Positions 45,988 through 53,815 of a stretch of 64,000 nt of DNA are shown here, one piece after another (position 1 is the first letter of the stretch; every line of letters starts with the position of its first letter). This DNA comes from an uncultured Bacilli bacterium. Its GTDB lineage: Bacteria; Bacillota_I; Bacilli_A; RFN20; CAG-826. The notes below the pieces were generated by a model. The model had not been told where the DNA came from and searched no databases. It worked only from the letters and a program-made list of their open reading frames with translations. The stretch covers positions 68,386 to 132,385 of the forward strand of contig CALVNF010000002.1 of assembly GCA_944349595.1 (NCBI GenBank), written 5' to 3'. The position numbers and the translations under genes are program-made.

Positions 45988-48550
45988 AAATAATAAAGTC
46001 GTTGAAGAAATTGTTGAAAATATTAATACTTCATCTTTAGATCAAGTAATGGGTGACGATTACTCAATTTATGCTGAAGATGTCATTAAAAATAGAGCTT
46101 TACCTGATGCAAGAGATGGGTTAAAACCAGTCCAAAGACGTATTATTTATTCTATGTATGTTAATGGATATTTTTTCAATAAGCCAACTAAAAAATGTAC
46201 CCGTATCGTAGGTGATGTTATGGGTAAATTTCATCCTCACGGTGATTCTTCAATATATGAAGCTCTAGCTAGAATGGCTCAAGACTGGAAAATTAATATG
46301 CCTTTAATTGATTTTCAAGGTAATAAAGGCTCAGTTGATGGTGATGGACCAGCTGCAAGTAGATACACAGAAGCTAGATTATCAAAATTAGCAGAAGAAT
46401 TAGTAGCATCAATTGATAAAGATACTGTTGATATGACTTTAAATTTTGATGATACTGAGCTTGAACCAACTGTTTTACCAGCACATTTTCCTAATTTATT
46501 TTTAAATGGTTCTGAAGGTATTGCAGTTGCAATTGCAACTGAAATCCCACCACATAATTTAAGAGAATTGATAGATGCAATTATTTATAGAATAAATCAT
46601 AAAACATGTTCAATTGATGATTTATTACAATTTTTAAAAGGCCCTGATTTTCCTACTGGCGGATCAATTTATGATTGTGAAGAATTAAAAAACATATATA
46701 AAAATGGAAAAGGAAGAATTGAAGTTATTTCAAAATACGAAATTATTGAAGAAAAAGACAAAAAATCTATCATAATAAGTGAAATTCCATATAAAGTTGT
46801 TAAAAAAGATTTAGTTTATGCAATTGAAAAAATTAAAGTAAGTCATGAAATTGACGGCATTTTAGATGTAATTGATGCAACAGAAATGCATTCATTAAAA
46901 ATAATTGTTGAATTAAAAAAAGATGCTAATGCAGAACTAATTTTAAATTATTTACTTAATAAAACTGATTTGAGAACATATTATTCTGTAAATATGTATG
47001 CAATAGTTAATGGAAGGCCACAAATAATGACCTTAGATAAATACATTGATACATATATTGCTCATCAAGTTGATGTTTACACGCATGAATTCAAATTTGA
47101 TTTAGCCAAAGACAAAAAAAGAGTTAATATATTAAATGGTTTAGAAAAAGCAATTTCAATTTTAGATGACGTAATTAAAACAATTAAAGCTTCGAGCAAT
47201 AGGCAAGACGTTATTAATAATTTAATGATTAAATATGGATTTGATAATGATCAAGCTGAGTCAATTGCTAATCTTCAATTATATAGATTATCAAATACTG
47301 ATATAACAAAAATAATAGAAGAACGTGATTCTTTAAATTTAGAAATTAAAGAACTAAATTCCTTACTTTTAGATAGGAAAAAGCTAGATAGGAGAATTAT
47401 AGTAGAATTAAAGTCGATTTCTAGTAGATATTCAGTAGATAGAAAAACAAATATAATCGAGAAACAAGAAAAAGTTGAAATTAATCCAAGAGATTTAATT
47501 GTTAAAGAAGACGTTTATGTTGCGATAACATCTGATGGTTATGTAAAACGTTCTTCATTAAAATCATATAAAAGTTCAAATTCTTTCCTTCCAGGAGTTA
47601 AAACTGGTGATAGATTAATTTGCAGGGGCATAAGTAATACTATAAATTACATTTTAGCTTTTACTAATAAAGGAAATTATCTACAAATTCCAGTTGATGA
47701 TATAATTGAAGGAAAGTGGAAAGATGAAGGTAAACATATAAATTATTTAATAAATTTACCTTTTGAAGAAAAAATTATTAAATGTTTATCCATTGAAGAA
47801 TTCTTAAATGATGTTTTAATTGTATCAATAACTAAATTTGGACAAATTAAAAAAACTAGATTATCAGAATTCTATGCTTCAAGGACATCAAAACCTATTC
47901 AAATGATGAAAATGCTTAAAGGTGATGAATTAGTTGATGTTTGTTTTACAACTGGTAATGATAATTTAATGATTTTTACGACAAATGGAAGTGTAACATA
48001 TTTCAACGAGAGCGAGTTAACTATTTATGGCAATAAGACTTCTGGTGTTAAATCAATTAATGGTTTAAAAGATGGGAATTTTGTTGTAGGTTTATTAAAT
48101 TATAAAAATAATGAAAAGACTAAAATTTTATTAATTACAGATAAAGGTTGTAAGAAAATAATTGACTCAAGTGATATCGAATTAACAAATAGACTTGGCA
48201 AAATTTCAAGAGCCTTCAAAGTATTTAAATCAGATGTAAATAATTTAGTTTATATTTCAAAAATTATTGATAAAAATGAACCTTTCGTTGTTTATATGTT
48301 AAACGAAAGGGCAGAATTAAATACAATAGAAATAACAGATTTTAAAAAGAGTAAAAGCGAATATGTTACTTCAGAAAATATATCTTCAAAATATACAAAA
48401 GCATATATTATCGATTTAGAAAATATCACTAAAGACATTAAAATTGAAAAGGTTTATAATTTAAGCGAAGAAGATAATGATGATAATGAAGATAATAAAG
48501 CTAAAAATAATTATTCACAGGTGTCTATTTTTGAAGATTTTGGAGATTAA
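45974..48550 (+). CDS. parC: DNA topoisomerase IV subunit A
   Basis: DNA-cutting subunit of topoisomerase IV. 858 residues. RALPDARDGLKPVQRRI, the HPHGDSSIYEA region, and the catalytic tyrosine Y131 in AASRYTEARL. The C-terminal beta-pinwheel blades lack a clear GyrA box (QxRGGKG), which favours ParC over GyrA. The start overlaps parE by 14 bases. An 11-bp repeat array is embedded in its frame near the end of the breakage-reunion domain. Confidence 0.94.
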   Translation: MARSKNNKVVEEIVENINTSSLDQVMGDDYSIYAEDVIKNRALPDARDGLKPVQRRIIYSMYVNGYFFNKPTKKCTRIVGDVMGKFHPHGDSSIYEALARMAQDWKINMPLIDFQGNKGSVDGDGPAASRYTEARLSKLAEELVASIDKDTVDMTLNFDDTELEPTVLPAHFPNLFLNGSEGIAVAIATEIPPHNLRELIDAIIYRINHKTCSIDDLLQFLKGPDFPTGGSIYDCEELKNIYKNGKGRIEVISKYEIIEEKDKKSIIISEIPYKVVKKDLVYAIEKIKVSHEIDGILDVIDATEMHSLKIIVELKKDANAELILNYLLNKTDLRTYYSVNMYAIVNGRPQIMTLDKYIDTYIAHQVDVYTHEFKFDLAKDKKRVNILNGLEKAISILDDVIKTIKASSNRQDVINNLMIKYGFDNDQAESIANLQLYRLSNTDITKIIEERDSLNLEIKELNSLLLDRKKLDRRIIVELKSISSRYSVDRKTNIIEKQEKVEINPRDLIVKEDVYVAITSDGYVKRSSLKSYKSSNSFLPGVKTGDRLICRGISNTINYILAFTNKGNYLQIPVDDIIEGKWKDEGKHINYLINLPFEEKIIKCLSIEEFLNDVLIVSITKFGQIKKTRLSEFYASRTSKPIQMMKMLKGDELVDVCFTTGNDNLMIFTTNGSVTYFNESELTIYGNKTSGVKSINGLKDGNFVVGLLNYKNNEKTKILLITDKGCKKIIDSSDIELTNRLGKISRAFKVFKSDVNNLVYISKIIDKNEPFVVYMLNERAELNTIEITDFKKSKSEYVTSENISSKYTKAYIIDLENITKDIKIEKVYNLSEEDNDDNEDNKAKNNYSQVSIFEDFGD
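47390..47444 (+). repeat. 11-bp phased array inside parC
   Basis: Five units AGGAGAATTAT, AGTAGAATTAA, AGTCGATTTCT, AGTAGATATTC, AGTAGATAGAA; anchors 47390, 47401, 47412, 47423 and 47434. The encoded peptide is the normal conserved ParC segment, so the array is carried by codon choice, not by an insertion. Confidence 0.72.
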
Positions 48551-48553
48551 TTA

Positions 48554-49084
48554 GTGTTTAAAAAATTTATTCCTACATTTTATGCCAAAAATATATATGA
48601 AATTCCAATTGATTTTTTCATCAAACAAAATATTAAAGTAATTTTATTAGATTTGGATAATACTCTTGATGCATATAATTCTTTTGTTCCATCAGAAAAC
48701 GCTCAAAATTTGATAAAAAATTTTAAAAAAGAAAATATTAAACCGATTGTAATTTCAAATAATAAATCGAATAGAGTTTCTAATTATTGTAAAAGTTTAA
48801 ATATTGACTTTATTTCTAACTCAATGAAACCATTTGCATTTAAAATAAAAAGATATCTTAAACAATACTCTATAGATAAGAAAAATGTTATACTAATAGG
48901 AGATCAAACAGTCACAGATATTGTTGCTGGAAATAGGGCAAAAATTAAAACAATATTGTGTGATAAACTAGTTGAGATTGATCAACCAGTAACTAGATTT
49001 AATAGATTTTTTGACAAAAAAATAAGAAATAAATTAAAAAAGAAAAATTTATTAAAAGATTGGAGGAATTATGGGAACAATTAG
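48554..49084 (+). CDS. yqeG: HAD-family phosphatase YqeG-like
   Basis: 176 residues, HAD subfamily IIIA. Nucleophile motif DLDNTLD near residues 34-40, threonine/serine motif VISNN, and a late acidic motif GDQTVTDIVAG. The exact substrate is unknown; plant and yeast relatives act on phosphatidylglycerophosphate. It starts at GTG 48554, two bases after parC, and opens the yqeG-yqeH-yhbY-yqeK-rsfS run. Confidence 0.92.
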   Translation: MFKKFIPTFYAKNIYEIPIDFFIKQNIKVILLDLDNTLDAYNSFVPSENAQNLIKNFKKENIKPIVISNNKSNRVSNYCKSLNIDFISNSMKPFAFKIKRYLKQYSIDKKNVILIGDQTVTDIVAGNRAKIKTILCDKLVEIDQPVTRFNRFFDKKIRNKLKKKNLLKDWRNYGNN

Positions 49085-50207
49085 AAAAGTATTAAGATGC
49101 TATAAGTGTGGAACAATTTTACAAGATAAAGATGAAAATTCACCAGGTTATATTATTTCTGATGTTTATAATAACCACAAAAGTGAAATACTTTTATGTA
49201 ATTCTTGTTTTGAAAAAGCTATTTTTAATTCAACTCCAAAAACAAATGAATTTGATGATAAATTCTATTTAATTTTAGAAAAAGCTAAACAAACTGAATC
49301 CTTAGTTGTTTTAGTTATTGATTTATTTTCATTTGAAGGCTCTGTTCCTGAAAGATTCTCTAAAACGCTTGGTGAGACAAATGTTATTGTTGTTGCAAAT
49401 AAAAGAGATACATTATCTCCAAAAATTAAAGATGAAGATATTAAAGCATACGTATATCACAGATTAAGAGTTATTGGATTAAATATTCAAAAAGTAATTA
49501 TTGCTAGTTCATTAAATGATTATAATATTGATCTTTTAACTCAAGAAATAATGAATTATAGAAATAATAAAGATGTTTATTTAATTGGATTTCAAAATAG
49601 TGGTAAAACAACAATTGCTAATGCATTTTTAAGACATTATTCTAACAATACAAATAGATTAATTACTTTAACAGAATTCCCTGGGACTGATTTGAGAGTT
49701 ACTGAAATTCCTCTTGATAAAACAACAAACATGTATGATGTTCCAGGCATTAAAACAGATAATCAATTCTATGATATTTGTGATAAATCTTTAATTAATA
49801 CAATATCTCCAAAATCATTAGTTATTCCAAAAAAAGCAATTTTAAATCCAAATAACTCTATTTTTATTGGTGGATTAGCTAGAATTGATTTATTAGAAGG
49901 TAAGAAAACCAATGTTGAAGTATATGTTTCAAATAAAATTCAAGTAAACATTGTAAAAGGTAAAAATTTAGATGAATTATTCTTTGAAGGGATTAAAAAA
50001 GGCTTAAAACCAACTTTAAAAGGATATGATGATTATACTAAATTTGATATTTATGATATAAAAGTTGATGAAGAAGGTTGGAGAGATATTGGAATTTTAG
50101 GTTTAGGATGGATTTCATTTAAAGCTAACAATCAATTATTTAGAGTGACACTACCTAAAGGAGTGTATGTATATCATACAAGATCAAAAGTTCATGTTAA
50201 CAAGTAA
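49071..50207 (+). CDS. yqeH: Ribosome biogenesis GTPase YqeH
   Basis: Circularly permuted GTPase for 30S assembly. 378 residues. N-terminal zinc finger (CYKCG, then CNSCF). The G motifs are in permuted order: G4 NKRD, G5 ASSLND, G1 GFQNSGKTT, G2 region EFPGTDL, G3 DVPG. The GGAGGAATT site lies in the end of yqeG. It overlaps both neighbours by 14 bases. aroE, present after yqeH in Bacillus, is absent. Confidence 0.95.
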   Translation: MGTIRKVLRCYKCGTILQDKDENSPGYIISDVYNNHKSEILLCNSCFEKAIFNSTPKTNEFDDKFYLILEKAKQTESLVVLVIDLFSFEGSVPERFSKTLGETNVIVVANKRDTLSPKIKDEDIKAYVYHRLRVIGLNIQKVIIASSLNDYNIDLLTQEIMNYRNNKDVYLIGFQNSGKTTIANAFLRHYSNNTNRLITLTEFPGTDLRVTEIPLDKTTNMYDVPGIKTDNQFYDICDKSLINTISPKSLVIPKKAILNPNNSIFIGGLARIDLLEGKKTNVEVYVSNKIQVNIVKGKNLDELFFEGIKKGLKPTLKGYDDYTKFDIYDIKVDEEGWRDIGILGLGWISFKANNQLFRVTLPKGVYVYHTRSKVHVNK

Positions 50208-50487
50208 AGAAAAATCTCAATTAAAACATATTGCCAATTCAAATGGCGTTAACAAATACATTTTAGGAAAAGGCATAATTGATGAAAATGTTATTTTAAG
50301 TTTGGAAAATGGTCTAAATAAGAATGAACTGATTAAAATAACTATCTTAAAAACATGTCCTTATTCAATAAATGAGCTAGAATTAATGCTCATAGATAAA
50401 TTAAAATGCGAAGTAGTGCAACAAATCGGAAGAAATATTTTAATTTATAAAAAATCAAAAAGAACTGATATTAAACATATTTTATGA
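50194..50487 (+). CDS. yhbY: YhbY-like RNA-binding protein (CRM domain)
   Basis: 97 residues. MLTSKEKSQLKHIANSN start and the GKGIIDENVI loop with a later LIYKKSK strand match the YhbY/CRM family that associates with the 50S subunit. I start it at ATG 50194, inside the end of yqeH; an upstream in-frame start at 50167 lies deep in yqeH. It overlaps the next gene by four bases. Confidence 0.9.
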   Translation: MLTSKEKSQLKHIANSNGVNKYILGKGIIDENVILSLENGLNKNELIKITILKTCPYSINELELMLIDKLKCEVVQQIGRNILIYKKSKRTDIKHIL

Positions 50488-51446
50488 AGAAAATATATTT
50501 TTTAACGACATTTAAAAACAATATTATATTAGAACTTTATAAAATACATAAAATAACATCAAAATTTGATAATAATTCATTGATAAAAATATTTATTTAT
50601 CAAGAAGATTTTAACGATGAATCAAAAGAAAAAATTTCAAATATTTTTTCTTTGTTATTCAATAAAAAAACAAATTATAAAATATATTTTATAAATACAT
50701 TAGAAAATATATATAAAAATAATAAAATTATTATTAATGATTTTACTTATTTTTATTCAAGTATTAAATTAAATGTTCATAAAAGAAGTGATTATATATT
50801 TTATAAAATAACAAATTATAAGTCTCAATCATTTTATAAACGTTTTTATAAATTACCTTATGATTTAATTTATTATTTATCAAAGAATAAATTAGATTAC
50901 TTTAAAGAGGTAAGTTCGTATTTGGATGATAAAAGATATAATCATTCATTATCGGTAGCTAATCTTGCATATAATATTGCATTAAATAATAGACTAAAAC
51001 GTCCATTAAAGTATTTTTTAGCCGGCATTTTACACGATATTGGTAAAAATATTAATATGGAATTGCAAGAATCAATAATGAATAAATATTTTAAAAAATA
51101 TATTAATTTAAATAAGTATATTTATCATCAATTTGTTTCATATTACTTAATTAAAAATAAATTTAATATTAAAGATAAAAACATATTAAATGCTGTTTTA
51201 TATCATACAACCGGAAATAAAAATATGGATTCTTTATCTAAAATAGTTTATTTAAGCGATAAAATTGAACCAACAAGAGGTTATGATTCATCTGAAATGA
51301 TAAAACAGAGTATGTTAAATTACAAAAATGGATTTATTATTGTTTTAGAAGATTCAATTAAATATTATAATAATAACAACATAGATTATCACAATAAATT
51401 AACTGATGGTTGTATAAAAAAATATTTAAAAGGAGAAAAAGAGTGA
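50484..51446 (+). CDS. yqeK: YqeK HD hydrolase with a degenerate NadD-like N-terminal domain
   Basis: 320 residues. The C-terminal 190 residues are YqeK: HSLSVANLA near 160, AGILHDIGK with H184-D185, YHTTGNKNMD, YLSDKIEPTRG. YqeK hydrolyses diadenosine tetraphosphate. The N-terminal 130 residues sit where nadD should be and end like NadD (FYKRFYKLPYDLIYYLSKNKLDYF), but the GGTFDPxHxGH catalytic loop is replaced by TTFKNNIILELYK. It therefore looks like a nadD-yqeK fusion whose nucleotidyltransferase half is dead. The stop overlaps the rsfS start. Confidence 0.85.
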   Translation: MKKIYFLTTFKNNIILELYKIHKITSKFDNNSLIKIFIYQEDFNDESKEKISNIFSLLFNKKTNYKIYFINTLENIYKNNKIIINDFTYFYSSIKLNVHKRSDYIFYKITNYKSQSFYKRFYKLPYDLIYYLSKNKLDYFKEVSSYLDDKRYNHSLSVANLAYNIALNNRLKRPLKYFLAGILHDIGKNINMELQESIMNKYFKKYINLNKYIYHQFVSYYLIKNKFNIKDKNILNAVLYHTTGNKNMDSLSKIVYLSDKIEPTRGYDSSEMIKQSMLNYKNGFIIVLEDSIKYYNNNNIDYHNKLTDGCIKKYLKGEKE

Positions 51447-51778
51447 ATAAAAATAAAGTAAATTCTATTATTAAATATCTTGAATCAAAAAAATGCTATA
51501 ACATAGATTATTATGATTTAAAAAATAAAAACTTTATCTTTGATCAATGCGTTGTAGCTACATGTCTAAATGCACGACATTTAAATTCTATTAAAGATGA
51601 ATTAGAAGATTTCTTATCACAAAAAAAAGTTTCAATTCATCATGTAGAAGGTAAAAATGAATCAGGTTGGATAATTATTGATTGTAACGAAATTATTTTC
51701 CATTTATTTACTGAAGATGAAAGAAATAGAATAAAACTAGATGAATTATTCAATTATAGTTTTGAAAACGTTAAATAA
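51443..51778 (+). CDS. rsfS: Ribosomal silencing factor RsfS
   Basis: Binds uL14 and blocks subunit joining when nutrients are scarce. 111 residues, with HHVEGKNESGWIIIDCNEIIFHLFTEDER, the conserved core. I start it at GTG 51443 with AGGAG at 51431-51435. It is the last plus-strand gene before the coding-strand switch. Confidence 0.93.
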   Translation: MNKNKVNSIIKYLESKKCYNIDYYDLKNKNFIFDQCVVATCLNARHLNSIKDELEDFLSQKKVSIHHVEGKNESGWIIIDCNEIIFHLFTEDERNRIKLDELFNYSFENVK

Positions 51779-51798
51779 TCTTATATTTTAAGAAAAAT

Positions 51799-51828
51799 AA
51801 AAATAGAGAAGTTTAATTCTCTATTTTT
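51799..51828. terminator. Bidirectional terminator after rsfS
   Basis: AAAAATAGAGAA, loop GTTTAA, TTCTCTATTTTT: a perfect 12-bp stem, 13 bases before the dif-like site. Confidence 0.88.
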
Positions 51829-51841
51829 AAATTGATATTTT

Positions 51842-51869
51842 ACTTCGTATAATGTTTATTATGTTAACT
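51842..51869 (+). other. dif: Candidate dif site (chromosome dimer resolution)
   Basis: 28 bp made of an 11-bp left arm ACTTCGTATAA, a 6-bp centre TGTTTA and an 11-bp right arm TTATGTTAACT. From memory, the B. subtilis dif arms are ACTTCCTAGAA and TTATGTAAACT with a TATATA centre; the arms here differ at only two and one positions. The site lies exactly where coding changes from plus to minus strand, between convergent genes. A XerD-type recombinase gene is 2 kb away. It should be the XerC/XerD crossover site at the terminus. Confidence 0.88.
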
Positions 51870-51879
51870 AATAATAAAT

Positions 51880-51904
51880 AAAACCACGTGTTCATCGTGA
51901 TTTT
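51880..51904. terminator. Second hairpin beside dif
   Basis: AAAACCACG, loop TGTTCAT, CGTGATTTT: one mismatch in the stem, flanked by A and T runs. It may stop transcription coming from the minus-strand side before dif. Confidence 0.5.
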
Positions 51905-51986
51905 AAAAAATATATTTAATATGATTATGATTTCTAAATTTAAATAATTTAATTATTTATATGAGTTTTCCACATAAAAATAAGAA

Positions 51987-52030
51987 ATTTAATTACTAAA
52001 TTACTACTAGATTACTACTAAATAATTACT
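51987..52030 (-). repeat. 11-bp phased array E (next to dif)
   Basis: Four units on the minus strand: AGTAATTATTT, AGTAGTAATCT, AGTAGTAATTT, AGTAATTAAAT. Plus-strand ACT anchors at 51995, 52006, 52017 and 52028. It ends just after the stop of the PemK-like gene, about 120 bp from the dif-like site. Confidence 0.88.
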
Positions 52031-52036
52031 AATAAA

Positions 52037-52528
52037 TCAAATTAATACATTCGAAAGCTTTGAATGAATATTTAAAACCGTTCTTAGTTTTAACTTACCT
52101 ATATATTCAAATATATATTTAGATTTAAAAAGTTTTAGCTTTTCTTCAGAAACAAACTGCAAACAATCTACTGGAATATATGCATTTTTTAAAGGCGAAA
52201 TATTTTTAATATTACCGATTTCAATTAGTAAGTTCTTTTCACTACTTCTTACTATATAATTTAAATTTCTTAATAATAATGGCGTTATAAATAAATTCTT
52301 TCCATTTGAAGAGGATAAAAATAATAAATAAGTTGTAGTATTATCTTGAACCAATTTATAAATATCTCCTGCTTTATAACTATAAAGAGAGCTATTTTCT
52401 TTAATTTCATCTATTGTATCACCTAAAAGCGAGCAATTTCTATAGAGATTTTTTAAAATCTTCCTATTCTTTTCTATTTTTTCTTCAATTATTCCGTTTT
52501 GTTGTTTGTAAAAGCTTAAATTATTCAT
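52037..52528 (-). CDS. Putative PemK/MazF-fold protein with N-terminal extension
   Basis: 163 residues. After a charged coiled-coil-like N-terminus (about 1-48) the rest follows the PemK/MazF strand order: KAGDIYKL, YLLFLSSSNGKNLFITPLL, KNAYIPVDCLQFVSEEKL, then YIGKLKLRTVLNIH. The RGD[IV]-arginine and PxTS catalytic residues are not kept, so toxin activity is doubtful. No antitoxin gene is adjacent. It is preceded by copy 3 of the com element. The fold call is by eye and tentative. Confidence 0.45.
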   Translation of the reverse strand: MNNLSFYKQQNGIIEEKIEKNRKILKNLYRNCSLLGDTIDEIKENSSLYSYKAGDIYKLVQDNTTTYLLFLSSSNGKNLFITPLLLRNLNYIVRSSEKNLLIEIGNIKNISPLKNAYIPVDCLQFVSEEKLKLFKSKYIFEYIGKLKLRTVLNIHSKLSNVLI

Positions 52529-52581
52529 AAAAAAACTCCTTATACTAAATAAGTCGTAAGGAGTTTTCGTTTTTTCCCAAA
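52529..52581 (-). promoter_or_regulatory. Conserved com element, copy 3 (before the PemK-like gene)
   Basis: On the minus strand: TTTGGGAAAA (GGGAAAA at 52578-52572), a 15-base spacer, CGACTTA at 52556-52550. ACTCCTTA (52564-52557) pairs with TAAGGAGT (52542-52535), followed by T7 and ATG 52528. Boxes and spacer are as in copies 1 and 2; the arms differ but pair, and the 3' arm holds the ribosome binding site. Confidence 0.75.
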
Positions 52582-52585
52582 AATT

Positions 52586-53788
52586 TTAAAAAATTTCTTT
52601 TATTGGCTCTCCAATCATATGAGGAGCTTTTTTAATTTTAAAATTAAATAATATAGTTGCGCCAATTGCAGCAAAATTATTAGTTTCGCTTAATTCTTTT
52701 CCATCAGTAAACTCATTATTATAAATTAATAATGGCACTTGTTCTCTAGTATGATCTGTTCCTACCCAAGTTGGATCGTTGCCATGATCTGCTGTAATCA
52801 TTAATAAATCATCATCTTTTAATACTTTTAGTAATTCTCCGAGTTTCACATCAAAGCGTTCAATACATTCTTTATAACCTTTAACATTTCTTCTATGTCC
52901 GTATTCTGAATCAAATTCAACTAAATTAACAAAACAAAGACCAACATAATTATCATTTTTTACTTGATTAATTAATTGATTCATACCATCATCATTTGAT
53001 TTTGTATGAACTGTTTTTGTAACGCCGCAATTGTTAAATATATCAGAAATTTTACCTATACAAGATACTTCATATCCGTTTTCTTTTAATAAGTCCATAG
53101 CCGTAATATTGCTTGGTGAAACAGCATAATCTCTTCTATTTGATGTACGAACAAAATTATCTTTGTTTGTTCCAATATATGGTCTAGCAATAACTCTTCC
53201 AACTAAATATTTAGGATCCATACAAATCTTTCTTGCTATTTCACAGCATCTATAAAGCTCATTTAAACCAGTTTTTTCTTCATGTCCGCAAATTTGTAAG
53301 ACTGAATCTGCGGATGTATAAACAATTAATGAATTTGTTTTTATTTGTTCTTCACCGAGTTGTTTAATTATTTCAGTTCCACTTGCAGCATAATTTCCAA
53401 TAATTTTATGACCGGTTTCTTTTTCTAATTTATCAATTAATTCTTTTGGAAATCCGTGTTCTGTAAATGTTTGAAAAGGTTTTTCAGTATAAATACCCAT
53501 CATTTCCCAATGTCCAGTCATCGTATCTTTTCCATTACTTTCTTCATTCATTTTTAAAGTATATGAATTTTTATGAGGAATTTTATAATTTAACGAATCA
53601 ACCAAATCTCCAATTCCGATTTTTTTCAAATTAGGGATATTAATATCAGGAAATCTTTCTACAATATGTCCAAAAGTATTTGAACCTTTATCAGATTTAT
53701 TTGCTTGGAAAAATTTATTTGCATCTTTTCCATTTCCAATTCCAAGTGAATCCATTACAATAACAATAATTCTTTTGTATTTATACAT
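52586..53788 (-). CDS. deoB: Phosphopentomutase
   Basis: Interconverts (deoxy)ribose-1- and -5-phosphate. 400 residues, alkaline-phosphatase fold. Metal and nucleophile segments: VMDSLGIGNGKDA at the start, NGKDTMTGHWEMMG with the phosphothreonine, and ITADHGNDPTWVGTDHTRE. GGAGG precedes the ATG. It works with deoC (26.6 kb) and cdd in nucleoside breakdown. Confidence 0.97.
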   Translation of the reverse strand: MYKYKRIIVIVMDSLGIGNGKDANKFFQANKSDKGSNTFGHIVERFPDINIPNLKKIGIGDLVDSLNYKIPHKNSYTLKMNEESNGKDTMTGHWEMMGIYTEKPFQTFTEHGFPKELIDKLEKETGHKIIGNYAASGTEIIKQLGEEQIKTNSLIVYTSADSVLQICGHEEKTGLNELYRCCEIARKICMDPKYLVGRVIARPYIGTNKDNFVRTSNRRDYAVSPSNITAMDLLKENGYEVSCIGKISDIFNNCGVTKTVHTKSNDDGMNQLINQVKNDNYVGLCFVNLVEFDSEYGHRRNVKGYKECIERFDVKLGELLKVLKDDDLLMITADHGNDPTWVGTDHTREQVPLLIYNNEFTDGKELSETNNFAAIGATILFNFKIKKAPHMIGEPIKEIF

Positions 53789-53815
53789 AAATTAACCTCC
53801 ATTTATTATTTTACA

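Noticed and set aside
45974..48550. parE-parC as gyrB-gyrA
   Set aside because: INTIGAG in the B subunit, lack of a GyrA box in the A subunit, and the plsY neighbour favour topoisomerase IV.
51979..51987. DnaA-box-like sequence near dif
   Set aside because: The TTTTCCACA in this gap has one mismatch from TTATCCACA and stands alone. One degenerate box in AT-rich DNA is not evidence of an origin, and dnaA and dnaN are absent.
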